The notes below the pieces were generated by a model. The model did not search any database, was not told where the DNA came from, and saw only the letters and a program-made list of their open reading frames with translations. A DNA stretch of 38,866 nucleotides from contig NZ_KB899637.1 of the NCBI RefSeq assembly GCF_000378405.1, forward strand, positions 116,374 to 155,239, given 5' to 3'. The translations under genes were made by a program, and so were the position numbers. Shown here piece by piece: positions 18,101 to 26,876 of this stretch. Origin of the DNA: Succinimonas amylolytica DSM 2873. GTDB lineage: Bacteria > Pseudomonadota > Gammaproteobacteria > Enterobacterales > Succinivibrionaceae. How positions within the stretch are numbered: position 1 is the stretch's first letter; each line of letters begins with the position of its first letter.

Positions 18101-20152
18101 CTAATCTCCGCGATGAAAAAACTGTCCGATGCGATCCCACAGCGATACCGGATCGTCCCGGGTATCGATTTCATAAAGTCTGCTGCTGATAATATCAAAA
18201 ATATTATCGTCTGCCGCGGAGTCACTTTTGGCCGGGGACTTTCCGGATTCGGAGGCGGCCATGCTCTTCAGTCCTTCCGCTCCCTCTTCCCGGAGCAGGG
18301 CCCGGACTCCGGTGAGGATTTCCACCGCCTCGTCGATGATCTTTACGGGATAGATGTGAAAATTTCCGTCCCTGACGGCGGCCACCACTTCATCCTCCAG
18401 TACCAGCGAGGCAATGTTGCTTTCGGGGATGATGACCCCCTGCTTTCCGGTAAGTCCCTGAATCTTGCAGACCCGGAAAAAGCCCTCGATCTTTTCATTG
18501 ATTCCGCCCACCGGCTGCACATTGCCCAGCTGATCCAGGGAACCGGTAAGGGCGTACTGCTGCTTTATGGGCTTTTCGGAAAGTGCGGAAAGAATGGCGC
18601 ACAGTCCGGTAAGGGAAGCGCTGTCACCGTCGATCTCGTTGTAGGACTGCTCGAATACCAGATTCGCGCTGACCGGCAGCTGATAGTCATTGCCGAACTT
18701 GTGGGTCAGGTAGCCGTTGATGATCATCATAGCCTTGGTATGGATTTCTCCGGCCAGATCCGCCTTGTGCTCCACATCGCTGATGCCGCCTTCGGCCCCG
18801 GAGTGAATGGTGGCGGTGATTCTGGTGGGTTCCCCGTACTCAAAATCGTCGCCGAAGGTCTGGATCACCGATAGGCCGTTGATCTGTCCGACCACCTCGC
18901 CCCGGGTTTGCAGAATAATCTGCTGTTCCCGGAACATGTCTCCGGATTCCTCCAGTGTAGTATTGGCCCGGAAAATTCTGGCCTCCAGGGTTTCCTTTAC
19001 TTCGGTGCCGGTGAAGGCCTTAAGCTCCTTTCTGGCAGCTCTGCCGCTGGCCTCCCGCATGATATTGCAGAGCTCCTGTTCCGAAAGAGCGAACTTGGTC
19101 TGGTTTTCAGCCAGCCGGCAGGCTCTCTCAATAAGCACGCGCACGGCCGATTCGTCCGGCGGCAGAAGTCCGATGAGCCGGCAGCGATCCCGGAAATAAA
19201 GTGCCAGATCGTGAAGGTTGTCCTGAAGGGGGAACTGGCTCATCAGATCCGCCCGGAGATAAAAGGCGGTGCCGCATTCCGGATCAATGCTGTAAAGACC
19301 GGCGATATCGATGTAGGAACCGGTCAGAATCAGCTTTACGTTAACGGGGGTGGGTTCCGGTGCAAAGAAGGGAATGATGCTGTTGGTGATTTCGTTGGGG
19401 TTTTCCCATCCGGCAAGCCCGCTTTCCAGGATATGCCGGAGTTTGAACCAGATGGCCGGATTGTGCACCAGTTCGGCCACCTGCAGCACCAGAAAGCCGC
19501 CGTCGGCCATTCTCAGAAGCCCTGGTTCCAGAAGATCGTGGGAGGAGTAGGTGGTGCCGTTTTCGGTCAGGTAGTTGACGCACCCGAAGAGCTTCTTCCA
19601 GGTAAGATCGTGCCCGAAGATCAGGGGCGGCTTTCCGGGAATATGCTGCACCATCAGATTGAGGATTACCTGATCCGCCTTGATTTTATCCTGCATGATA
19701 TAGTTGCAGAGGTCGGTAAGGTATTCCTCCAGCTTGGGGTCGTTGTCCTGCTTTTTCAGGAGCTTTACGAGAATCGCCTCCTGATCCAGCTTGAGCTTGG
19801 CCTTTTTTACCAGATCCTGAATCAGCTCGGTAAACTCCTGAGTGGTGCCGCTTTTAACATGCAGCCACATGGGAGAGAGCTCGTTGGCCAGATTTTCGGC
19901 ATAGACAATGTCATAAAGCTGCTGTTCCCGCACCTGGCACTGGGACAGAAGATCCACTATACACTGGACGGAGTCTGTTTCCGGAGCCGCGGTAAGCAGC
20001 ATTACCGGATTGGGCATTTCCGTGTATACCAGTTCCTGAATGGCACTCAGGGCTCTTTTCTGAAAAGATGCAAAGGTAATTTTTTTTTCGTCGTCCAGAC
20101 TTCCGATATCGGTGATTACGGGACGCAGCATCTCAGGTGACAGTTCTTTCAC
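18101..20152 (-). CDS. Lon-family (S16) protease, LonH/YcbZ type
   Basis: The 683-residue protein has an N-terminal AAA-like part and a C-terminal Lon proteolytic domain. The Ser-Lys dyad is visible as Ser511 in EIDGDSASLTG and Lys554 in PVGGINEKIEGFF, 43 residues apart as in classical Lon. I find no GxxxxGK(S/T) Walker A loop; a Walker B-like GGFLVLQ is present near residue 235. That fits the YcbZ/LonH group, in which the ATPase part is degenerate. E. coli carries the homologue directly upstream of fabA, and the same order is kept here. The start has a weak GGAGG (CGGAGGTTGTGTG) ahead. Substrates are unknown. Confidence 0.9.
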   Translation of the reverse strand: MKELSPEMLRPVITDIGSLDDEKKITFASFQKRALSAIQELVYTEMPNPVMLLTAAPETDSVQCIVDLLSQCQVREQQLYDIVYAENLANELSPMWLHVKSGTTQEFTELIQDLVKKAKLKLDQEAILVKLLKKQDNDPKLEEYLTDLCNYIMQDKIKADQVILNLMVQHIPGKPPLIFGHDLTWKKLFGCVNYLTENGTTYSSHDLLEPGLLRMADGGFLVLQVAELVHNPAIWFKLRHILESGLAGWENPNEITNSIIPFFAPEPTPVNVKLILTGSYIDIAGLYSIDPECGTAFYLRADLMSQFPLQDNLHDLALYFRDRCRLIGLLPPDESAVRVLIERACRLAENQTKFALSEQELCNIMREASGRAARKELKAFTGTEVKETLEARIFRANTTLEESGDMFREQQIILQTRGEVVGQINGLSVIQTFGDDFEYGEPTRITATIHSGAEGGISDVEHKADLAGEIHTKAMMIINGYLTHKFGNDYQLPVSANLVFEQSYNEIDGDSASLTGLCAILSALSEKPIKQQYALTGSLDQLGNVQPVGGINEKIEGFFRVCKIQGLTGKQGVIIPESNIASLVLEDEVVAAVRDGNFHIYPVKIIDEAVEILTGVRALLREEGAEGLKSMAASESGKSPAKSDSAADDNIFDIISSRLYEIDTRDDPVSLWDRIGQFFHRGD

Positions 20153-20303
20153 ACAACCTCCGAAAAACAGTCTTTCTCCTTCTATTGTACACCATAAACC
20201 GCCCCTGCCGTCCTGTTATCCTGTCCTGATAGCCTGCTGAATACCGGAGGCGGGGATTTCCGGGCGGGGATTTCCGGAATAGCGGAAGCGAGTTTTTCGG
20301 ATG

Positions 20304-20534
20304 TCAGCGGAGAAGGATTATGCCGGTATAGCCGCAGTCCCGGCACTTTATCCGGTAGTGCCCCCCGGGCAGCACGCCAGGACGGGATCCTCCGGGAAGG
20401 CGCCGGATCCCCGCGAGGAGGGAGCTTTTTCCGGAAGAGAAGCCAGCGGGAGTTACCTCTACCCTGGAGGATCTGCACTGCGGGCATTCCGAGAAGGGGG
20501 GCTTATTACTGATTTCTGTCTCCGTATCGTTCAT
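20304..20534 (-). CDS. Small zinc-ribbon protein coupled to the WYL-domain gene
   Basis: The 76-residue protein has two Cys pairs, CPQC near residue 17 and CRDC near residue 65, separated by a Gly/Pro/Ser-rich loop, typical of a zinc ribbon. The ATG overlaps the stop of the preceding 995-residue gene as ATGA, so the two are translationally coupled. It may be a nucleic-acid-binding or adaptor partner of that protein; this is inference. No longer homologue is recognised. Confidence 0.65.
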   Translation of the reverse strand: MNDTETEISNKPPFSECPQCRSSRVEVTPAGFSSGKSSLLAGIRRLPGGSRPGVLPGGHYRIKCRDCGYTGIILLR

Positions 20535-23518
20535 TCTGGCATTCCTCCGTTTTCTGTGCCTGCGGTCTCCATGGCGGCTTTTTCTGACAATTCCGCGGAA
20601 TAGAGCTGCCGCTGTCTTTCAAGACGTCTTCTGATTTCGTCGCGCAGTTTCTGGTAGTTATCCTGATTGTCCGAAACGATGGCAGGGCTGAAGTCGCCCT
20701 TGTCCCGGGGAATCTTCTTTCTGGCCAGAAGCTCCGTGAATTTCTGTCCGGGTTCCAGCTTCACCGTGGAGCCGAAGCCCAGAATGCGGATCAGGGTTTC
20801 CCGCCAGTCTGCATCGGGATAAAGGATTTTTACCAGACAGGTGTCCGTTTCCTCGTCATAGCAGGCCCGCTTGTCGTAGTAGGAAAACTCGGTCAGGAAC
20901 CGCACAATGCTGTTTCTCTCCCGGCTAACCCGTACCACCGCAAAACAGAGATTGTTGCTCTGGTCTGTCTGAAAGCTTTCGGTATCGGCAATGCCGGGAT
21001 CCCAGGGACAGCTTTCAAGCAGTGTAGTACTGGTTATGGTGGCGATATTAATGGTAGTGACTCTGTTCTCCCCGGAAATGCAGAACAGCCGGAATTTGGC
21101 ATTCTTGAGAGAAAACTCCAGGCGGATCGGCGCACAGGAAACAGTGATGGATTTTCCGGTCTGGACGGAGGTGAAGGCAATACGGACGAACCTTTTTTCC
21201 TCAATAGCCTTCCGGATGCGCCGAAAATTGCTGATATAGCCATGCAGTCTTTCCGGAGACCGGAGGACTGGTTCCAGTACCGGGTCGCAGTCCAGGTCAG
21301 CATCGATAATCACAAAGGGGGAGCCGGCGGCGTTCCGGTCAAACAGTTTTCCCGGGGGCCAGATCTCTTCGGGATTCCTGGTTCTGAGAAAGGGCAGAAT
21401 CCGCTCCCGGATTTTCAGGAATTCCTCATGGTCAAAAAACAGCTCGGCCAGGGGATCTGAAAGAGCGGTAAAGAGCCAGGAAATTTCTGTCCTGGTGAGA
21501 GGAAGCTCCACGGGGCGTCTGAGATGGAACCAGGCATTAGCGCTGAGCTCTGCGGTATCCTTTCCGTCATTGAAGTCCGGAAAAAGCAGTTCGGCATAAA
21601 GCTTTTTATAACGCTCGTTTACCTGATAGCTGAGTCCGCTGTCATCTGTCGCATTTGCAATAATTCTGCGGATATCGTCTTTTTTCAGGGTGTAGCTTCT
21701 GATTCTGAAGCAGTGATTGAGAATCCGGCGGGTAATCTCAGTATAGATGCCGTAGTATTCTGAGAATATTCCCGGATCAGAGCGGGGGGTTTTGAAGGTT
21801 TTTCTGCTGCTGTTGTCCGGCTCCCGGCCGCCGGAGTCTTCGGAATATTCCGGACCCGGGGCGGTCTCCTCCTCAGGAGGCGGCTCCGGCTTAGACCGGG
21901 ATTCCGCAAGACCGTATATTTGAAGCATTTTGTCCAGATCTCCGAGAAAGATCTTCCGGAACCGCTGTCTTCTGGTGCGGAGACCGGAAATTCTCCCGAT
22001 GTAGGTTTTTACCCAGCTCTGGAGCTCGTCCTCGTCACAGGCAGAGGTCCGGTAGGTGCCATGCAGGGAGTTTCCGCTGATTCCGGTAATGTCCGCCTTG
22101 CCGTTCCGGCACTCCCGGCGGAGTCTCCTTACGGAGTGGTTCAGCTCGGCGTCCCGGTCGGATTCATTTTCGGGATCAATGCTGATATCCAGATCCATTT
22201 CGAGATGCTCCGGTTCTGTGCCGTGCAGTTCCCGTTCTAAGGTGTTCTTTATGCGGGTACGGGTTCCCCATTTTATGGTGCCGGAGTAGAGATCGGCGGG
22301 AACAATGCCGGAGGGAACCGAGATTTCCGGGGTTTCCGGCGGTCTGATATCCACAATGCTGTCCAGCAGAATGGAGTCTGTCTGTCCGGTTCTCAGCGGG
22401 CGCGGCACGGAATCGTCCTTGAGAAAGGGCTTTTCGGAAACGATATAACCAAAGATGTAGCGTCTCCCCTTGGTGCAGGAGGTGATAATCCTGGCCGGGA
22501 GCATGTAAACCAGAATCTTGTTATGGTCAGAATAGGTGTACAGGGCTTCGTCCGGTTCCAGAACTGTCAGCTCCACTATCTGGCGCTGCTTTATGGCCCT
22601 GAGAAGATACCAGGCGATTTCGTCATTGAGATTCTGGGCACAGAAGGCATGCTTGAAGGTGCCGGCTTCCCGGCGGTCATCAGGCAGGATCCGGATTTCC
22701 CGGCCGTTAAAGAGCTCGTTCCGGAGCGCGTTTTCGATATAGTAGCCCAGCTCCCCGAAGTATCCTGTGAGACTGAAGAAGTTCAGAAAGCTTTTAAGAT
22801 GGCGGAGCCAGAGCGGTGGAACACTGTTACTGCCGGGAGCTGAAAAGCCGCCCTGGGTGATGAAAATATTCCGGACGGTGGTGTCGGACAGGGCGTATTC
22901 GCAGTAATGGGCATTCTGGCGGAATTCGGTAATGACGCCGTTTTCCGTCAGCATGGCTATCATGTTTTCCAGGGCTTTATCCCGTTTATCACTTTTGTCA
23001 GAATCTCCGGAAGTGCCGGTCTGGAAAAGCTGTCTGATAATGGTGGTTTCCCCGGTATGTTCGGTGTCATCGTCTGCGGGGTCTGAATCTGCTCCTGATT
23101 TACTGCGATTACGGAGGCTTTTCCCGATTCTGTTGCTGTGCCGCGCGCCGTCATTGAGAACCAGAAGAATGGAAAACAGGTTATTGAATTCGTTCTCGGT
23201 AATATTTTTGCTGAGAAAGATGCTGAAAAAGGGATTTTTCCTCAGAAATACGCTGATGCCCAGATCTATGAAGCATTCGTATTCCCGGGAACCGGTATTG
23301 AAGGAAAGATCGCTGTTTTTGTAGTAGGTCTGGAGAAGTCCGGTTTCATAACTGTACTGCCGGTCTTTGATATTAAGCTCCTCCTGAGTCCTGCGGGGAG
23401 AGCTGTAGCCCAGAATGAAATACTTCCAGAAAATCCTTCTCCAGGCATAAAGATCCTTGGTGCAGGCCACCTTGCGGAGTTCTTCCTTTCTGGTTTTGAG
23501 TTTAGTGCTGTCATGCAT
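20531..23518 (-). CDS. Large protein with two WYL-like modules
   Basis: The protein has 995 residues. Near 298-395, DEIAWYLLRAIKQRQIVELTVL plus the following beta strands and FGYIVSE resemble a WYL ligand-sensing domain. Near 765-840, RIRKAIEEKRFVRIAFTSV, SCAPIRLEFSLKNAKFRLFC and TTINIATITSTTLLE is a second, clearer one. It is followed at about 855-940 by a WCX-like extension (DADWRETLIRILGFGSTVKLEPGQKF). A Pro/Glu/Ser-rich linker lies near 545-590. No N-terminal winged helix is obvious. WYL proteins are often transcriptional regulators of defence loci that sense nucleic acid or nucleotides. The next gene is a zinc ribbon and the divergent neighbour is an adenine methyltransferase. The start ATG has a weak ribosome binding site. 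Function is inferred only. Confidence 0.7.
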   Translation of the reverse strand: MHDSTKLKTRKEELRKVACTKDLYAWRRIFWKYFILGYSSPRRTQEELNIKDRQYSYETGLLQTYYKNSDLSFNTGSREYECFIDLGISVFLRKNPFFSIFLSKNITENEFNNLFSILLVLNDGARHSNRIGKSLRNRSKSGADSDPADDDTEHTGETTIIRQLFQTGTSGDSDKSDKRDKALENMIAMLTENGVITEFRQNAHYCEYALSDTTVRNIFITQGGFSAPGSNSVPPLWLRHLKSFLNFFSLTGYFGELGYYIENALRNELFNGREIRILPDDRREAGTFKHAFCAQNLNDEIAWYLLRAIKQRQIVELTVLEPDEALYTYSDHNKILVYMLPARIITSCTKGRRYIFGYIVSEKPFLKDDSVPRPLRTGQTDSILLDSIVDIRPPETPEISVPSGIVPADLYSGTIKWGTRTRIKNTLERELHGTEPEHLEMDLDISIDPENESDRDAELNHSVRRLRRECRNGKADITGISGNSLHGTYRTSACDEDELQSWVKTYIGRISGLRTRRQRFRKIFLGDLDKMLQIYGLAESRSKPEPPPEEETAPGPEYSEDSGGREPDNSSRKTFKTPRSDPGIFSEYYGIYTEITRRILNHCFRIRSYTLKKDDIRRIIANATDDSGLSYQVNERYKKLYAELLFPDFNDGKDTAELSANAWFHLRRPVELPLTRTEISWLFTALSDPLAELFFDHEEFLKIRERILPFLRTRNPEEIWPPGKLFDRNAAGSPFVIIDADLDCDPVLEPVLRSPERLHGYISNFRRIRKAIEEKRFVRIAFTSVQTGKSITVSCAPIRLEFSLKNAKFRLFCISGENRVTTINIATITSTTLLESCPWDPGIADTESFQTDQSNNLCFAVVRVSRERNSIVRFLTEFSYYDKRACYDEETDTCLVKILYPDADWRETLIRILGFGSTVKLEPGQKFTELLARKKIPRDKGDFSPAIVSDNQDNYQKLRDEIRRRLERQRQLYSAELSEKAAMETAGTENGGMPE

Positions 23519-23830
23519 CGCTGATAGTAGCTCCCGGGAAATGCAGGGCGGCCGGTATGTTCCGGTAGCAGACGATTATTCGCTAAGGTGCGGAGACGGC
23601 TAAGGGATTCTTTTCGCATAGTCAGGGTTCCCCGCAGTAATTATTTATATCCTTTTTGTCACAAAACTTTAATAAACTCAGACCTGTTTTGCTAGTTGTA
23701 TGGCGTTTTCCGAGAGGAAGGTCTTTCCTCTTCCGGGAATTCAGTTCCGCCTCCGGAAAATATCCTGAAGATATGCTAGCATCAGGACTTTGTTGCAGAA
23801 CCGGAGGCTGCTGGAGAATAAAAGGAAGCT
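23519..23830. promoter_or_regulatory. Divergent promoter region of the WYL gene and the methyltransferase gene
   Basis: The region is AT-rich in its middle (about 23640-23680) and has no gene. A small inverted repeat GAGGAA/TTCCTC lies at 23717-23733. TTGTCACAAAACTTTAATAA near 23657 could hold a promoter, but no clean -35/-10 pair is visible. A repressor site for either neighbour would be expected here. Confidence 0.4.
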
Positions 23831-26164
23831 ATGAGACACTCAAAGAAACAGACCGGATATTTTGAAGAAATCGACCTTTTTGCGGAGCTGGAGATGCATT
23901 CCGGCCATTTAGCGGAGGTAAAAACTGATTCCAGTGCTGCTTCCTCAGAACCGCCGAAAGCACTGCCGCTTTCAGACAGTCCGGAAAAACCGGAGACTGT
24001 TCCGAAGACGCTGAAGATTTCCCGCCGGGATGAGGACTTTAAACTGGAGGCCCTGGTAAAAAAGCCTTCCGCCGCTCCCGGATTCCCGAAAATCATCATC
24101 CGTGACCGCCCCCGGGAAGACCCGGATACGGCGCATGACGCCGGGGAACTTATCGGTATGGCACAGGCTGCTGCTCTTCTGGAGGTCAGCGAGGCCACAG
24201 TGCGGAACTGGGTAAAGCTGGGCCGGATTGTGCCGGCGGGGCAGGCGGGAAGAAAAAACGTGTTCCGAAAAAAGGATATTCTGGATCTCCGGGATGATAT
24301 CGCCGGGGATGCCGCTGACAGCAGTCTTAAAAGAAGACGCAACAAAACCCGCACCTCCGGAAGCGGCACCTATTGCTCCTATATTACAAAAAACCGTACA
24401 AACCTTGCGGCAGTAGATGCCATAACCGCGGCGATTTCCTGCTGTGCGTCCGTTTTTCCCCTGGAAAAGGGCCGGATTCTCCTGGCTGACGCCGCAGTGA
24501 AAATGCTGCATGCCCGGGGGCTTTCCGGATGTCCGGATCTCCTTTCCTGGCTGAATGCGGGACAGGAGGAGCCTTTGACGCCCCTGATCCGGGATCTCCT
24601 TCCGGACTCAGGTGCGGTCCGGGATTTTATCCGGGACTGCGGGGCCCTGTTCCGGCTGCCGTACGAGTACGAGCCCGGAGAGGATGCCCTGGGGTATCTG
24701 TATCTTTCCATCCTTAATATCGGGGATCGCAAGAGCACCGGGGCCTACTACACTCCGTGTCATGCGGTAGAGCGGCTGGTGGCCGCACTTCCGGCATCAT
24801 GCCTTAACGGGACTGTTCTGGACCCCTGTGCCGGTACCGGAAACTTTCTTCTGAATCTTCCGGATACCGTACCGGCTGCTGCCGTTTACGGCTGTGACAT
24901 TGACGAAACGGCGGTAAAGCTTCTGAGAATCAATATGGCACTCCGGTTCCGGACTACTGATCTTTCCTATCTCCGCGGGCATTTCCGGGTTTCCGATTTT
25001 CTGAAGGACGCACAGGATCGGCAGTACCGGGTTATTCTTGGAAATCCCCCCTGGGGCTACCGGTTCAGTGATGAGGATCGGGAGTTTCTCCGGACCCGGT
25101 ATCGCTGTGTGGCGGGCCGGGTTATGGAATCCTTTGCGCTCTTTATTGAAAGATCTCTGGAGTGTCTGGAATCCGGGGGTATTCTGTCTCTGGTGCTCCC
25201 GGAAGCTGTTCTCGGAGTACAGATCCATGCTCCGGTGCGGGAGCTTCTTGTCAGAAGCACCTCGGTAAGATATCTGGCCGCTTTGGGGGATATTTTTCAT
25301 GGCGTGCAGTGTCCCAGCGTGATCCTGGAGCTGGAAAAAACCGGAAAACCCATGACTACCGCGGGCATGAGAGTTGAAACTCCGGAGGAAAGCTTCGTTA
25401 TTCAGGAAAACCGTCCCGTATCCGGCGCGGGGTTCAGCTTTTTCATGAACGATGCGGCCTGGCGGATACTGGATCGGCTGGAAAACTGTCCGTCTCTGGT
25501 ACGGCTTCTGGGGCAGGCGGATTTTGCCCTGGGGATTGTCACCGGAGATAATAAAAAGCATCTCTGTCATGCCCCGGGGGAGGGGAGAGAGATTATCGTA
25601 GGCGGAACTATGATTTTCCGGTACGGCATGAGACCCAAAAACGACTATATTGTGTTCCGTCCCGGGGAATTTCAGCAATGCGCCCGGGAATGCTACTACC
25701 GGGCCCCGGAAAAGCTTATTTACCGCTTTATTTCAAAGGAACTGGCATTCTGCTATGACTGCTGCGGGACGCTTTCCCTGAACAGCGCCAACATTGTAGT
25801 CCCGAAAATTCCCGGGCTTTCTGTAAAATACGTAATGACGGTTCTGAATTCCCGAATAGCCCAGTTCTACTTTTCACGGAAATTTAATTCCCTGAAGGTA
25901 CTGCGAAACCATATTGAAAGCATTCCGATTCCGGCCGTTCCGGAAGCTGAGCAGCAGGTGGTGACAGATCTGGCAGACCGGCTCATTTCCGGTGCCGGAA
26001 TGACGCAGGAGACCGCGGCTGCCATCTATAATGACATAGACCGCAGGATTGCGGATTATTACGGACTTGCCTCCGGGGATTACCGGATTATTCTGGAACA
26101 GATCCCCGGGGTCAGACTGCTGCCTCCGGAGGCCGAATCCGGGAAGCATGGCAGAAAGGAATAA
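23831..26164 (+). CDS. Adenine-specific DNA methyltransferase (Eco57I/TaqI type) with an N-terminal helix-turn-helix
   Basis: The protein has 777 residues. Residues 1-100 are charged and probably disordered. A MerR/excisionase-type helix-turn-helix follows at about 105-155 (ELIGMAQAAALLEVSEATVRNWVKLG). The N6-adenine methyltransferase core has motif X GAYYTP at 304-309, motif I DPCAGTGNF at 331-339 for AdoMet, and catalytic motif IV NPPWGY at 405-410. About 560-760 matches a TaqI-like target-recognition domain (SLNSANIVVPKIPG, FNSLKVLRNHIESIPIP). No PD-(D/E)XK or other nuclease motif is visible and no restriction gene lies beside it, so it looks like an orphan enzyme, possibly also a regulator. 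It is divergent from the WYL-domain gene. AAAGGAAGCT precedes the ATG. Confidence 0.88.
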   Translation: MRHSKKQTGYFEEIDLFAELEMHSGHLAEVKTDSSAASSEPPKALPLSDSPEKPETVPKTLKISRRDEDFKLEALVKKPSAAPGFPKIIIRDRPREDPDTAHDAGELIGMAQAAALLEVSEATVRNWVKLGRIVPAGQAGRKNVFRKKDILDLRDDIAGDAADSSLKRRRNKTRTSGSGTYCSYITKNRTNLAAVDAITAAISCCASVFPLEKGRILLADAAVKMLHARGLSGCPDLLSWLNAGQEEPLTPLIRDLLPDSGAVRDFIRDCGALFRLPYEYEPGEDALGYLYLSILNIGDRKSTGAYYTPCHAVERLVAALPASCLNGTVLDPCAGTGNFLLNLPDTVPAAAVYGCDIDETAVKLLRINMALRFRTTDLSYLRGHFRVSDFLKDAQDRQYRVILGNPPWGYRFSDEDREFLRTRYRCVAGRVMESFALFIERSLECLESGGILSLVLPEAVLGVQIHAPVRELLVRSTSVRYLAALGDIFHGVQCPSVILELEKTGKPMTTAGMRVETPEESFVIQENRPVSGAGFSFFMNDAAWRILDRLENCPSLVRLLGQADFALGIVTGDNKKHLCHAPGEGREIIVGGTMIFRYGMRPKNDYIVFRPGEFQQCARECYYRAPEKLIYRFISKELAFCYDCCGTLSLNSANIVVPKIPGLSVKYVMTVLNSRIAQFYFSRKFNSLKVLRNHIESIPIPAVPEAEQQVVTDLADRLISGAGMTQETAAAIYNDIDRRIADYYGLASGDYRIILEQIPGVRLLPPEAESGKHGRKE

Positions 26165-26261
26165 TGAGACCGGAACAATGGCATAAGGATGAACTCTGGC
26201 CGCCGGGGAAAACGGCCGCCGGGTAACAGCATACGCAAGGCAGAAACAGCAGGAGGAAGTC

Positions 26262-26594
26262 ATGGCATCAGACAGAGAATATCTGGATTACATTCTGGAT
26301 CAGCTTTCCCTGGCTCCGGAAATTACCTTCCGGTCCATGATGGGGGAATATATTCTGTATACCCGTGGACGGGTGTTTGGCGGCATTTACGACAACCGTT
26401 TTCTGGTGAAGCCCGTGCCGGCTGCCGCAGCCATGATGCCGGATGCCGTTACGGAGATTCCCTATGAGGGCGCGAAAGGAAAGCTGGGAGTGACAGCTAC
26501 GGAAGACCGGAATTTTCTGAGGGAACTGGTAATGGCCATGTACGAGGAGCTGCCGCCTCCCGGGAAACGCAAAACAGCGGGCAAAAGAACCTGA
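26262..26594 (+). CDS. TfoX/Sxy N-terminal domain protein
   Basis: The 110-residue protein is made only of a TfoX-N domain: MASDREYLDYILDQL, then FRSMMGEYILYTRGRVFGGIYDNRFLVK, the recognisable MFG-like core, ending in a basic tail (PGKRKTAGKRT). AGGAGGAAGTC gives a strong ribosome binding site. Full TfoX/Sxy proteins activate competence genes together with CRP; single-domain versions like this are widespread with no settled role. It lies about 100 bp behind the methyltransferase in the same direction, and no terminator separates them. Confidence 0.85.
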   Translation: MASDREYLDYILDQLSLAPEITFRSMMGEYILYTRGRVFGGIYDNRFLVKPVPAAAAMMPDAVTEIPYEGAKGKLGVTATEDRNFLRELVMAMYEELPPPGKRKTAGKRT

Positions 26595-26749
26595 ATTGTT
26601 CCGCCGGGGAGGACTTGAAAAGTGCCGGAGTTTACAGACTGTTATGAAGCGCGGCAGATTTATGACAGAGACAGCCTGGCGTTCTTGACTATGATGTGAA
26701 TAACCGGGAAGGCTTTCTCCCGGCACACTTTGTAAAAACTTCTTGAGAT

Positions 26750-26876
26750 TTGTCATTTATTTCAGAAGGATTCTTCATATAATGACTCCTGATAACTGAA
26801 GAGCAGGCAATTCTGCCGGAGTTTTATCCTGATGCCCTTCGGATACGAAAACCAAACCTGAGGACAGGGGGAAACT
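26750..26876 (+). promoter_or_regulatory. Promoter and leader of the first histidine-rich gene
   Basis: TATAAT at 26778-26783 lies about 94 bp ahead of the ATG. The stretch TTGTCATTTATTTCA upstream and blocks such as ACTGAaGAGCA, CTGATGCC and AACCTGAggACAGGG in the leader recur, in the same order and spacing, ahead of the second histidine-rich gene (29820-29945). Conservation of the non-coding leader in both copies suggests shared control. A classical -35 at 17 bp is poor, which hints at an activator. Confidence 0.6.

Noticed and set aside
18908-20140. A 410-codon plus-strand open frame
   Set aside because: It lies fully antisense to the Lon-like protease gene, has no ribosome binding site or domain, and its length follows from the high GC at third positions of the real gene.
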